DNA of 64,000 bases, taken from NCBI GenBank assembly GCA_003344405.1, contig NOWV01000204.1, positions 62,001-126,000 of the forward strand, written 5' to 3'. The notes under the pieces were generated by a model. The model searched no databases. It was not told the origin of the DNA and worked only from the letters and a program-made list of their open reading frames with translations. Of the stretch, positions 50,547-63,800 are shown in pieces (within the stretch, counting starts at the first letter, position 1; the number at the start of each line of letters is the position of its first letter). Origin of the DNA: Trichoplax sp. H2 (lineage: Eukaryota > Placozoa > Uniplacotomia > Trichoplacea). The position numbers were made by a program, and so were the translations under genes.

Positions 50547-53500
50547 ATGGATGATGGCAAAATTCCATGCCTTCTGTGCAATCAATTATTTCGTCATAAG
50601 GAAGAACTGCAAGATCATATGCAAAGCAATTACTCGTTAACTATTAATAGCATAGAATGCGTAGCTGATTTATCCAGGTAACAACTACTGTATAGTGAAG
50701 TCATTTAGACGGCGATGAAGTCGACATGAATACAGTACATCAGTACACCATTGCTACCAGCTAAAATTTGATTGCATCACTTACAGTCCCAATATACTCG
50801 CTATTCGATAGAAGAACTCTGTTGCTACCATGCTTGCGTAATAATGATGATGTATGCTAGTGAAATGCTATAGTTGACAATTTAGAATGGGTAGTAAGTG
50901 CTAGATGTGACAATGAATGATACGCGTATCATTATAATAAATGAATGAATGATTGATTCATCATGGCTAGCTTCTGTCCTCCTTGCAAGCCACGTAATCT
51001 CATGTTGACCAATGATGGATGTACTTGCTCCATGTTATGCCTATATTTTGCTATCAAGGATATCACTGTCATGATGATATTGTATGGTTTGAATAGTATT
51101 GATGCAAAAGCTTGGATAGGTCTGCTATTCGGTTACGGTGTAGGAAAGCATAGTGTTAGTCGTAGGCGTAGGTATATTATTAATTACGAGTAATTATTGT
51201 ACTACATTACTAGCCTGACCTACAAAAGAATACAAACCATATTACTTTGGAATGGATGTTCTACTCAGTATACAGTTCTAGCTGTTATTCGGTCTAGCAC
51301 AAGCATAGTAAAATCAAGTTCATCTAGGTTGCATTGTATACTATTACATTGAATAACATTGGATGGTACTAAGGTAGTTATCACTTGAAGATTGCTGACA
51401 AGAAGCAATGTTATTATGCCACATATCGCAAAGTTCATACATTACGCGTATTACTGTACTATTGGATACGACTATGATTGAAGATGGCAATTTTTCGGTG
51501 AGAATAGGTATTTAAAGTATTGGAAAGACAGATTAACCATAGATAATTTCAAGGACCTTCTACCGTTCGATCATCAAATAGGTAAAATCTATAATTTAAG
51601 ATGCATTATTTTGCAATTTACTAGTAACTAGCAGTATAATTAATTGATTCTTTACATGTGTACGTACAAACTATAAGAGCTGTATGTGTTAGGCCGTGAT
51701 AATGAAGATGACTGCAATCTTAGAGAGAAATTAAAAAAGGATACTCTGGTGAGTCTATGTAGAAGTTGTGCAATCTTACCGAAATAAAGCTTTTCAGAAG
51801 CATAATACGAGCTTTGAATGAAATCTCACTATCCCGAGTAACTTTAGATAAAAATTTTATCGTGATGTATGTCAGCTTGAAATTGAAATGTTAGACCGTA
51901 TCACAATGCTTGTCATGCGGTATTTCCTATTATGACCTTTGCTGGTAATGACTAGACTTTAAGTGCGACAGTTGATCTCTTTTTCAATTTGTTGTATACG
52001 AGTAGTTAGCTGCCTTAGCTCAACAAGAACGAGAAAGGATGGACAGTGAACGGATGCTATCGTGTTTATTTTGTAAAAAATTATCAACTAGCAAAAGGTA
52101 CTGCTGGTTAGCAAGTTAAATAGTTATCATCGAATGTTGGTCTAAAATATCTTGAAATTATTTCTAGTAATCAGCTTATTAAGTATAAAAATTCCAGAAC
52201 TTATAGAATGTCTATTCTTTGAAATGAAATAGAAAGGAGTTACTAAATCATATGAATGAAGAGCATGCGTTTAATTTAGGCTTACCAGATAATCTAGGTA
52301 ACCCTTGGTGACTACAGTATTATGATTTTATTGCTATAGTTTCAATACATGGTGCCTCATAGGTTATTATAAATGCTCTTCATAGAGCTAACCCTTCAAA
52401 GCTGACTTTTATCAATTACGTTTTAACAGTTTACGTAGATCAGTTTTTAACCATCTTGAAATATAAGCTAGAACGGTATGATATTTTATTTTGTACGTTT
52501 ACTTGGATTGCTTTCTACAGTGTAAAAGGATTAATCTCAATTCGAAATATAAGTAATGAAAATTATTTTCTCGTAGATTTATTTGTTTATATTGCGAAAG
52601 AACTTTCCGCGATTCTACCACGTTGAAAGACCACATGAGAAAGAAAAGGCATAGAAAAATTAATGCCAATAACAAGGAATACGATAAATTTTATATTATT
52701 AATTATCTGGTAAGTACAGTACTCTTATATACCAAAATTCAAGAACTTGGAAATTTCCTTTTAGATTTACAAGTAAATAGACAGTATCATTACTAGCAAG
52801 TTAAAAATACAGACTGTGCTGCACTGCATTAAATAGGATCCTGGTAAAGGTTGGAAGAATATTCAAGAAGAAGAGAACAGACAAGATGACAACGATACAG
52901 ACAACTCGGATGAGTGAGAGACTTTTATAGCTAATTTGCAGTTATATAGGGGATAACTGACTATCTCATTAAAGTTTTGCTATAACCTTTCTGCAGGGAG
53001 TGGAGCGATGAATCTATCGATCAGGCTGCAAACGCTTCATGTTTGTTCTGTGATTTGACTTCCCAAGTCAATGATGTTGTCGTCCACTTGAACGTAAGGT
53101 TACTCATATAAGTTCTATAATATGGTAATTTTTAAACTTACTTACTGTCCGTAATCATTAGGATTTTCACAATTTTAATATTTCTGGTCTTGTGAAACAA
53201 TTCGGTAAGAAACTATACTATATCTATACAAGAGTATAAATAAAGAAATAGTGTAGTCCAATAATTTAATTTCCATAGATTCGAATAGAGCTATGTTACA
53301 ATATTCTCGTGTGTATTTGGACTCATAGGACTAAATATTTACGAACAGATAAAACTAATTAACTACTTACGATTAAAGGTAAGTCATGCAAGTAATAGCT
53401 CAATGAAAAATATTATTTGTACGAGATGCGTGAATCTATGTTAATGCCGATTTCTGTAACCGATAAAATTTAGATTTAGTTTATTAATGATTATAGAAAT

Positions 53501-53972
53501 GTGACTTGGGTGATAATAAATTAATTAATTGTAGAAAAATGAAAATAAATGCGGATTTTGTGGCTGTCAGTGCGCCAGTGTGGAAGAATTTTCAACGCAT
53601 GTTAATGGGGCTCATCTATGTTTTAATTCTGAAATCAAGGAGATTCAACTTCCCGCTAAAGAACATTGGAACCTATCACTGTATGTCACGTACCTGAAAT
53701 GCTTTGATGTACTGTACCCATAGTGGGAAAAATATCTATTTGAATGCTTTCGTCGATGCAAGTACAGTACTGCTCCAATTTTGTTATTTTGGAGTATTAC
53801 TGTACATCGTAAGCTAGCATTAAGTTACTTTTCTTTGGTTGCTATTGCCGGGCGGCATCATTACTAAATTGTTTTAATTTGAATTATCTGTAGATTTTTG
53901 TTCCCAGTCATTGAAGATGATCCATTGCTATGTATATTAGAAGATGAATCCACTGATTGTTCGCCATTGTGA
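50547..53972 (+). CDS. ZNF277: Zinc finger protein 277, complete, 13 exons
   Basis: ZNF277 is a conserved C2H2-type zinc-finger protein, reported in other animals to bind ribosomal protein uS5. Exons: 50547-50677, 51508-51581, 51693-51748, 52006-52097, 52233-52297, 52430-52475, 52577-52709, 52837-52913, 52997-53093, 53162-53204, 53329-53378, 53535-53680, 53894-53972, giving 362 residues in frame. Finger-like segments: 8-28 (CLLC..DHMQSN, last His missing), 107-129 (CLFC..HMNEEH), 158-180 (CLYCERTFRDSTTLKDHMRK), 240-260 (CLFC..HLNDFH) and 294-315 (CGFC..HVNGAH). Other family signatures are HAFNLGLPDNLV, HRKIN..N.EYDKFYIINYL, WSDES and IYEQIKLINYLR. The vertebrate protein is longer at the N terminus. 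Intron 1 is 830 bp. A candidate polyadenylation signal AATAAA lies at 54444-54449. Confidence 0.95.
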
Positions 53973-54782
53973 TTGTATAAACGATAGACTATAGTCTTTA
54001 CGGAAATAACTCTAGATTAACGTTTGCTATAGTTGAGTACGAACTCACACGTTCATATGTATATACATGCACACTATGAAGCTTACGAAGAGAGGATAAA
54101 TTATCTTCCACACCGTTAGTTAAAACAGTTTTTACATTTTTATTTCAATCTTTACTACCCATCTATTTATTTGCTAGACTTAAATGGTTGTTTCTTATAT
54201 TAATCGGTTAGCAGCTATTTAAAAATTTTTTATGTTGACGTGATGCAAGGTTAATTGCTATCAAATTGTAAGGCCTAAAAAGTTGTAACTATATGATTAA
54301 TAACAATGCTGCTGTCGATATAAGATGTAATTGATGTGATTACACTGTACCTGTACATATTGTTTAAAATTAATTAGTTAAGTACGGTATGCCAGTCAAT
54401 GACTACAAGCCATTGCTATAAAGTTGCAGAATGAATTTGGCTTAATAAAAATAGAAAATTAAAATTGCAAATGCTCTGCATATATACAGTAAAAGAAATT
54501 TCTGCGATACTATGTTATTAGTATTTCAGGTACACAGCACATTTTTTAAAATTGTAATTTGTAGCAGTTCAATTTTGTTTTCGAATTACAGCGATACTAT
54601 ATAACGCATTACCGCATGGGTGTGCAGTAAACGGGTATCACACGTATATACAAAATCAAAGTAAATTATTGTATTGCTAATCTGCCAAATCAGCATCGCA
54701 TTACAAAGGGTAGAAAACGAGATACAGCACAAATAATTGTAAATAAAAGATACTATTACGATATCGTCATTCCAGAATAACT
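53973..54782. other. Convergent 3' interval between ZNF277 and MDM1
   Basis: The two genes end tail to tail about 810 bp apart, so this holds both 3' UTRs. AATAAA at 54444 could serve ZNF277. On the minus strand AATAAA overlaps the MDM1 stop codon, too early to be its poly(A) signal; TTTATT near 54139 and 54165 (AATAAA on the minus strand) are alternatives. No other gene seen. Confidence 0.6.
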
Positions 54783-57700
54783 TTATTTCCTCCCCCAAAA
54801 ATTCTCCTTTCTTTGTTTAGATCTTTCTAGTACATCAGAAGCATAAGAACTAGCCATAGAGGAAACTGACTCTCGATCATCCAATAAACGGTTTTTTAAT
54901 TTAGAAATTCGGTCTGAAATTTCTGCTATATTGCCGTCATGGGGATTATTATCGCCAGTATTTCGATGAGAATTCGAATAATATCCTCTGTCTGTACTGT
55001 TTTCATTAGCAGCAACATTACCATTTTCATTGCGCTTAACGATTGTAGTTGCATTCTGGCCAAATTTTCGTCTCAGATTGGATGATTTTGGCGGCCTTAT
55101 ATTTGAATCCGAAGTTAAATTGCGATTTTCTTTCGTCGCTTCGTTCTTGTGGTTAGCAAATCCGACAGTTGTTTTAGCTTTACTGTAGGTATCCACATTT
55201 TTTAAATTTCCTTTATATTCCTTATTTAATCCATCTACATAAAATTGAATTATTATCAATTAAATAGTTTAGATATCAAACGAGTTGTGTTGATGTTATA
55301 GTGAGTTGAAATGATTAAATTAGTTAATATGATGTATGAAGCTTATACGTAGATTCTTAATTTAAATAAAACATTGCATATGTGATAATATTTACAGTTG
55401 CCACTATGCAGCGTATTACCGGAGTTTGATTTTGTAGTTACGAAACCATTCGTTTGCTCATGGTCATGACTCTTACTCTTCGGTTCATATGCTTTGTTAT
55501 CAATGGGATTTCTTCTTTCGACAATAGTATTACTTCCTAATTTCTCAAATTGGTCATTCCCATTCCCTTGTCCAGCTTCAATATTTCCATTACCAGGCCT
55601 TTCACTCAAAGTTTCTTCATCGTCGTAATCCTCATCAGCTTTGTTACTTTCTTCAGTTTCGTTTTCGTTCGCTTCGACGGTCCAGGCTTCCTTTGGCTGG
55701 GAAGGAGGCAATTGCTGTACTTGTGACACCTTCTACGAATAATATTAATTTTTATCAAATTACAGCATCAAAAGATGGAAATAAGGTAGATGTGAAATAA
55801 CAATAGTACCTTTGAAGTTGTTGAGTAACTACCACGTTCATTTGTAGTGCGATTTTCTCTCCCTGATCTAGAAGTATCTGATGCAGGTTCCCAAAGATCT
55901 TCTTGTTCCATTTCCATTACCAATAGATTCTTTCTTGTAAAGAATGTTCCCTGCTGCGATCTTTCACGAAACAGTTGAACCTTTTCACGCAGTTCCAAAA
56001 TCTAATTATGACATTAACAATAAATACATCGTCAAAATTAACTAAGAATACGATCCATGATTATTCGCAGTCGTAAATACTTATAAGTTGCCAAGCTATC
56101 TCAAATACCTGTTTATACCACGATGGTGTACCATCAGGAGAAATCACAGGAGAATTATCATCATCCTGGATATATAAATCATAGAAATACGTAAGCAAAT
56201 AGCTACAGTAAAATTAATATTTTAACATTTCTGTAAAAGAAATCAACTTAGACCAAGCTTCAAGAGGAAGTCTAAATTAAACATGCCTTAATTTTGGTTA
56301 TATTCTTATCAGTGATTCGCTCTTTCGGAACGTAAGAACCTCCTCTGTATGCCATTAGGAAGGGTGCCTTAAAGTGTTCTTGATATTCCGTTGTAAATTT
56401 CCTAAATAGAAAATTAGATCATTTTAAGAATCGCTAAGGTAGTCACTAGTAAATCCTTTAATCTTAATGCTATACTTTCGTCTTCGATGAGGGAAGAAAG
56501 GTCGATCTGGATTTTCAGATTGATCTAAACGTTCCATATAATCAGATATTTTGTCTTTATAACCAGATGCTTTAATATCTATTTTATTTTAAAAGAATAA
56601 ATAAATTAATCTGGCAGATAGTATAAAAGAGATTGAATTGAAAAGATTACCTTCAGATTTCTCTTTCTATTGCAATTGTGGTAAAAAAATAGTAATTGGT
56701 TTGAGTAATCAAGAAAATGGAATTAATTTATAAATAATAATACGTAGAATCATTAAGTCTTAAGTGATTAGATTGCATAGACAAAATAATCATATAAATA
56801 CGATTATACCTTATTATAATAGTCTCCATCTAGAATACTTTTCGTAGTATCTAAGCTGCTTTCCGATCGTTCATCGATAGAGCGGCTAGGACGTGCCAAC
56901 CTTGATGATTGATCTTGCGCGGCTGGTTTAGTAGACTGCTGCATGGATTGCCTCCAATCCTGATACTGTCTTTGATATTCAGATTTTACGTTAGGCCTTG
57001 GGCCCATATCAACCTTAACAGGCGCTAGAAAAAGCAGAGAATATCGTAGATTGTTAAAACATGTATCATAGGTTATTACCCTTTGTAAAATATTGCATAA
57101 AGCACTAGTGGTCTAACCAATATCAGTACTCGATTTGAAGATGGTATTATCTGCGGCAATAATTGGTGATGCTCTTTCCGGTAATTTTTTCCAATCGTAT
57201 TGCCTCTGATACTCAGATTTGCCATAAGCTAATCTAGGAGGATTAGTAGGGCGTAAACCAGCTTTGTATTGTAATGCTTTGCTACCAATCTTATCCTGCA
57301 AAAAATCGAAAATGTCAGTTCAGTATTAAATCCTTACATTAGTATGTTATGATGTTACCTTATCATTAGAATAGGCTAATAGTATAATAGTAGCTAATAT
57401 TTATACTTGTAATGCCTTAACGCGAGTATTATTTGTGAAACGCTGTTACGTATTTGATATTGATTGTTATTGTGTGTAGGTAGCAAGAAGATAATTCAAG
57501 TTGTAGCTCATGATAGTTGGATAAGATAGTAATTATGCTGAGATTAAGTTGAAATATGTATTTACTAATGGAATAACTATGTTAGGAATATTTCAGTTCG
57601 AGATATCTTCCATAGTAAGGTATAATAATATAATTACAATGTAGTTGTTTACAAATTAGACAGTTCTTTATATAAAGTGAATCATTCGAGTAAGAAAGTA

Positions 57701-59241
57701 CTGTATTGTGAATAACTGTGCCAATACAAGTTCTACCTTTACGATACGATACTGCATGTGCGTTTGATGTTTTAAAGCGTTTAAGCTAGTAGGTTAATTA
57801 TTGACTTTTACTTTATGTTCCCTTATCGCAGAGTTAATTTATAATATATTACTATTTATTTCAAATTTTTTAGGCTATACTGGATTAAAACATCAAGTGT
57901 AAGAAGAATCTAATGTAACAACAGAATATTATGTCCTTACGCCAATGTCTACGACAGAAATGAAAAGTTTACATTTCATCTAAGATTAGGTCAGAAATTA
58001 TTAATAATAACTTGTTGATATGATGCTATCCAAAATAATAATGACGTAAATATAATACGAGCAGCTTACTTCATCTTTGATGGCTGCTTTTTGTCTCACT
58101 TCTTGAACAAGACTTTGTGGAGTATCATCTGGAGCAGTGTAGGGTCTGGCTTGATTGATCTTATTATTTGCTTCTTGATACTTTAATGATTCACCAGCAG
58201 AATCGGGATGCTTTAAAGTAAAATGAAGTAATTCATCAAAGTATATCAAGGTTAACTAGTTCTATATGAACTGACAACACTAGCAATCGTATTTATGTTT
58301 ACATCAACAACATCCGTCAGACTGATAGCAACAGCTAAAGTGTACTATCAACAGATAAATATCTCAGTATTTAACTGGCTACTATGAGATAAGATTGTAG
58401 TAATGAATCTTTACTACGACTACGATAATACAACTTGCGCCTAAACGAAATGCTGTAGGCGTATATCATCAAGACGTTGGTTTCAAAGCATAAAATGGGA
58501 AACAATTTTCAATCTTATTTATTTGTACTTTCTATACTATATTTCTTAGAATCATATGCCATCGTCGCTACCTGAATAGTAACTCTTTTTTTCCTCTGCA
58601 ATGGTGGCTCTCTAGCGGTTGATGATTCCTCCGATGGGATTCCTGCCGTGCTTGACTTCTCGACGGTTGGTCTATCTTGAAAGTTTGCAGCTTGATTCTG
58701 TGATGGAAAAACTGCACTTTACTTTGGCCTTCCTTCCACAGTTTACCGATGCTGTAAGCTATTCCAATGATTAACACTACAGTAACACTACTACAGTAGT
58801 AGTCGATAGTTTTTATCCACTATGAAAGTACTGGCTTTAACTTGTACAAAAAAGCAAAGGATGGAAATTGGCATAAAGCTTATGCTACTGTATAGTAGAA
58901 ATAATTGGAATGTTACCCTAGTTTGTCCTTGAGACTTACTGTAACTTTATTACAGTATAATAGTCGGATTTTTGCAATAGAGAAAGAATTTTTTATGTAT
59001 AGCAGTATTGTAAGACTGATAACAAATAGAGTATTTCTAAAGGGCAATATGTATGCAAACGGAAGAGTAAACTCAATAAGCAATTAGTGCAAGTCTTTAT
59101 TGTAACGATGCATATCTACGATCACTTAGGCTAAAGGAATGTAATCCTGGAAGATATCCTACTCAGCTTGCATCCTTTTAACAGTGTTCTATTCCTGTAT
59201 GGATTTAATTCGAAATGGCCTACCTCAAATCTAACAGGCAT
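54783..59241 (-). CDS. MDM1: MDM1, centriolar microtubule-binding protein, complete, 12 exons
   Basis: MDM1 binds microtubules, sits in centrioles and restrains centriole duplication in vertebrates. Exons in gene order: 59241-59224, 58697-58572, 58210-58070, 57295-57118, 57024-56810, 56666-56651, 56578-56476, 56401-56287, 56165-56109, 56001-55810, 55732-55396, 55234-54783, giving 649 residues in frame (about 714 in human). The start MPVRF matches the family. The microtubule-binding repeat appears as SEYQRQYDW (122-130), SEYQRQYQDW (169-178) and the divergent TEYQEHF (270-276). The segment LELREKVQLFRERSQQGTFF (325-344) and the C-terminal QRKENFWG (640-647) are family signatures. The first repeat that vertebrates carry directly after MPVRF was not found and may be lost or lie in an unrecognised exon between 58698 and 59223. 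The tail is rich in charged and Asn residues. Confidence 0.93.
56651..56666 (-). CDS. MDM1: MDM1 16-nt microexon
   Basis: Sixteen coding bases between acceptor ATAG and donor GTAATC encode KEKSE plus one base. Without them exons 57024-56810 and 56578-56476 do not join in frame; with them the frame is restored and a codon GAT (Asp) forms at the junction. Its loss would shift frame. Confidence 0.75.
59224..59241 (-). CDS. MDM1: MDM1 first coding exon, 18 nt
   Basis: ATG at 59241 opens six codons, MPVRFE, followed by donor GTAGGC. MPVRF is the conserved start of MDM1, and the phase (0) fits the next exon at 58697. The exon is so short that it rests on this match and on phase. Confidence 0.65.
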
Positions 59242-60075
59242 GTTGAGTTACACCAAATTCAGTACTACTATTAGTATTGCTGTTATCTTTGGCTTAAAAG
59301 TTGGATGTCAATGGATTTATTGAAACCAATTGTGACGAGATTCTGCAGACCAGGATAATATTTTTCTTCTTATTTTGCACGGTGGGTAACTTTCTATCTA
59401 CCCTGGCTTTCTACAATGCTCAGTAGGACCTATACATCCATACAATTAATCATTGTCGCTATTAATTCATTGCTAAAATGAACAAGTTGTTGTAACGTTG
59501 CGCAACTATTGTCACATTGACATGAATGGAAAATTGTAATCATAATTCATTTCTAGCTTTGGCATAAGGTCATTTTCATGATACTCTAACGTGGATCTCT
59601 GAATGTATCGTAGTTTCAATTTTTCAAAAAGTCTTGTAATTTATTCAACATACTGTCCTAATACTGTAGAAGGTAAGATTGACTAAATATGGCCTATTTA
59701 AACTCTCTATATAATAAGCAAGTACTGGTCTATCAAGTCTATTTAAGATTGAGCTAAGATGAACGAATAGAACTAAACGTTGATTTCATCCTACTTAGCC
59801 TGTATTTCTACCAATACGAATGTACCATATCATGCTGATTATTGCAACGAGTAATGTAGAATAGCATACCATTGATAAAATAGGGGCTGTATCAGATGTC
59901 TTTGATGGAGAAGCAGTGTAATCTTCTATCGGACGACAACTAGATGGAGTTCCTGACAGGTTAATAATAATTTTTTGGGCAATTCATCAATTTTTCTATT
60001 TGTACTGAAGTATTTACAGTTAATAATTCAATTTAAATTGAATTTAGGCAGTGTTTTGAAATTTGCAGTCGTGAT

Positions 60076-60274
60076 GGTAGCACAGAGTGCAGTGTACTGT
60101 ACTGTGCAGTCTGTACTGTAGTCGATGCACTCTGTACTGTAGTACACAGTACAGTACATATACTGTGTAACACAATACTATATACTGTACTGTAAAGTAC
60201 GGTACTGGACCGGACTGCTACAGTGCACAGTGTACAGTGAACAATGCACAGTGTAGCCACTGTACTGTAAGTAC
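60076..60274. repeat. Second GTAC palindrome cluster
   Basis: A 200-bp stretch of the same octamer family as at 49.5 kb: GTGTACTGTACTGTGCAGTC, GTACACAGTACAGTACATAT, CACAGTGTACAGTG. It also contains an inverted pair, ACAGAGTGCAGTGTACTG and its near-complement around GATGCACTCTGTACTG. There is no extended unique-sequence similarity to the first cluster, so the two share word usage rather than a copied element. Confidence 0.85.
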
Positions 60275-60294
60275 CCACATTTAAACTCCCCAAC

Positions 60295-60880
60295 CTGCAA
60301 AGCATCCGTTAAAAATCGGTTTGACATTGCGCGGGAATTGGTCTAACTGACTGAGAGGTACAGTACAGTGAGTCCAGCCAGGGTCAGTCTGTAGCTCAAT
60401 CATTTGTAGCTTCCATAAGGCCTTCAAAGTACCTTTAAAATGGTGCTCGGTAACTTGCTCTCTCATGCTCATGGGCCTGCTGCTGCTATGGATACTTTTA
60501 TTTAATTTATACCTTTACTGTAGGGACAAGTGCTTTGTTTTCTCTATCATTGAAAGCACGGCTAAATTGACTTTTGATAATCAATATTTTTTTATAAATA
60601 GGAAAAAAGATGATTGACATAATTAGATTACTTGGTCCACGATACTCAGTCGGACTGGCTACTACTGCCATGTCTTGCATTGGAGCACAAACTTTACCCA
60701 TTCAAAATTCCAACAGATGATCCACTCATGGAAGGGTGTAATAGAGAGTACACAGTAAATAATCCTGCTGAAACGGCTGGTATACAGTATACCTTCAATC
60801 CACCTGACCAAACAGATTTGCTCCATTGGAACGAAACTAGTACAATCACCCGTCGCCTTGTTGACAGATTACTATAGTAT
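60295..60880. other. Candidate coding patch of unknown family (strand unresolved)
   Basis: Two adjacent segments have more balanced base composition and protein-like frames than the flanks. On the minus strand, 60472-60295 reads MSMREQVTEHHFKG..LWKLQM.. to GCFA and ends at a possible GTTGGG donor. On the plus strand, 60632-60877 reads 81 codons with YTVNNPAETAGIQYTF and LLHWNETSTITRR. I recognise neither. They may be exons of a lineage-specific gene or chance frames; the opposite strands argue against both being real in one transcript. Confidence 0.25.
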
Positions 60881-63800
60881 ACGGAATAGGGAAGTTATTT
60901 CTCGAATGGTGGCATGGTCGATGAATTCTATTATTTTCATCAATTAACCTACATTTTCCAGAAAGGACAAAGCCTAGATTGTATAATACACTATTATACT
61001 CGCGACGACGATATCATCAATGGATAGCTTTCTAAAACTAATAAAAGCTAATTGGCAATAGTAAACGTTTTAGAGGAAAAGCAACGTTTCGTATGACATA
61101 TCAGGATATGTTACATTATGACCAACGAAGCAATTGTTGCTATTGATAGTGAATGAATTATATTATACTGTACAGTCTAGAACATGATTAGTCAATAATG
61201 AATGAATACTTTGAAATAACCTACTGTTGATTAGGTTATATACAGCATGCTATGCTAGACGTATCATTTTATTGGGCGTGTAGTTAATACTGCGACAGTC
61301 GAAAATGTGATATAAAATGGAAACTATTGAGTTAATTTACATCAGATTAAATTCTTAACAATTTTACACAATACTAAACGTATCACGTTACCATCCGATA
61401 GCATGTCAGTGCCAGAATAAGATTCTGAATATCTACAATTTAGGGTAGTTCGTCTATTTTGAAATGCTCCTGGTAAGCATTCTTCCGTGATTTTCGCTTG
61501 ACTTTATAAGATACCTAGCGTGATAGGCACAATCATTATTAACGTCATGTTACCAAAAGAAAAAGTAAACGAATTCATCAGATATTGACGGAGTTCAAAA
61601 GAGAAACTGAGTTCTCGTATATTGCTCGAATAGAGATTGAAAGTAACTGTATAAGGAGAAGTAACCTAGTTATTACAGCCACACTGGAGATATTCACCAA
61701 TCTTTACCACAACGGAGGGTTGTAACAAATGCACGTGTAAAAAAAAGTGAGAAATGATCATTCCTTGCGCTACAAAGGTGCCGTAGGCTAGGCTCTACGA
61801 TGTACATTACTCTAGCCGGTAGCGTATCCGTTAATCATTATGCAGAGAACCAATCCCAGGATTGGCCAATTTCGTGCTTTGCCGCTATGATAAAGTGTCT
61901 TTTCAAAATAAAACAACAATTACAGTTGCTTGTAAACTTTATTACATGCATTCGGTTCGTCTCACAACTATCAAAGTCACAAGATTAAGGTTTTTAATCT
62001 TAGACATATTTGGCCTGTATGACAGTCTTACATCGATTTGAAATCAAAAATATGTGTATGTATATGTACCTTGCTAAAACAGCTTTTATGATTGATTGTA
62101 CTGTATATGCCACTTTCGTAGAATGAACTATACAGTACAGTAGAAGCTGTTTCAGCCACGCACAGTATTCATAACTGTTAACGGATATTGAATTGGCCAA
62201 TTGTACATTATTTGGCAGTTTGATATACGCCACATCCGACATTGAATCAACGCAATATCATACCTCTGTTAACACAGAGACTCGGCAGTTGAATGCAATT
62301 TTACAAGTAAGGTGTAGAAGGACCGTATTTTCTCATTATTCCAACCGATCTTAAAACAATCAGTTACCTATCCGCCATTGTAAAGCCTCGCTCTATTGAA
62401 CAGCTCGTGTCTGAATTTTTTTATTGCCAATCCTTCTCGAAATGTTGAATACGAGTCAATCTCGTTTTCATCGATCATTTAGTGAAACCGTACTTGACAA
62501 CATTGCCAGCCCTTTCATTATTACTAAGTAGGTGATTACAATAAGATTATGGTAAACAATTTTTAATTACCTTTATTGCATAGTGGATTGCAGGATGTAG
62601 GTTAAGAAATTGAAGACTTTAATTTAATTGATTGATTTCCTCTTCCGCCACCAATAAAAAATAATATTCATTGTCAGAAAGTCTATTCAGGAGCTACTAA
62701 ATACAATTTTACGGTAGTACATGAGTACAGCACCGGAATATATCCATTAATAAAAAATGCGAATTCAATACGCACTAACCGCCTACTTGGTATTTTTGTT
62801 TTGTAATTGCTTTTCGTGTATAACAAAAGTGTGAAGTGCTTAATTATATAGTATTTATTTACTTCGACGCTTACAGCGTCTGAATTAACTTCCTCTATTT
62901 TACGTGTGGGATAACAATGTACAGTATTTGTGATGCGAATGAGTATTGTCTAGATTTAGCAAACCAGACAGTCCAGATAATATGTCGAATCAGAAGACGC
63001 ATCAAGAATATCAAATAAATCGTTTCCATTTATTTGAATTGACAAACGTCTTTTACCACGCATTAAATGTCTGATAATTTCATATGAAACCCCTGTAAAG
63101 TAATTGGCTAAGATATATTCCGTAAAAACAAACAACCAATTAGTTGAATGAAATTTTTATACACATGTAAATCGTAGTGTCGCATTGGCTTAAAATGAAA
63201 AGTAACGAATCGCAAGAAAACTGACCACTAGGACAAGTGTTAGACTACGGAGATAAAGCCGCTGAAGAAGTACTGTCTCTCTTGGATGTTATAACCATTC
63301 TAACTCCTTCATCGCTGTTTATCAAATATGTATATTACGCAACGAATACGCTAAAATATTATTCCGTTCATCCCTTTGATTAGCCCATTTGTCACGGGTA
63401 TAAGTTAAATAACTTTAGTGGAGATAGAAAGCGGCAGCTAAAGTTAATTTATAACAACTTTCTGGATCATAGTTCTCTATGAATCTGCAAAATACTTTGT
63501 TGTAATAGCCTACTAACCTCTATGTAGTGGTAGCATACGTTAACGGTAGATGCGAAAAACGTAAAGCTAGTCTGATAGTCTTTATTTCACATTTTATAAT
63601 AGTCTCCTAGAAGTTATAACAAATTTTGTAATAGTTACAACATTTGAACGAAACGCAGCAGTATCCACGAGTAACCCAACACGATACGAAATTTGTTTCG
63701 TGATATCTTTGCTTATGTTTTGCACGTTAATATAATAGTTATTGTTAAGGTATTTAAAACAGCTATTGTATCGAAATATGGACACAGTACATTTATTCTA

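Noticed and set aside
50963-51193. 76-codon plus-strand open frame
   Set aside because: Lies wholly in ZNF277 intron 1; the next conserved ZNF277 segment starts at 51508 in the right phase.
60033-60305. 90-codon minus-strand open frame in the second GTAC cluster
   Set aside because: Same cause: low-complexity palindromic words, no conserved protein pattern.
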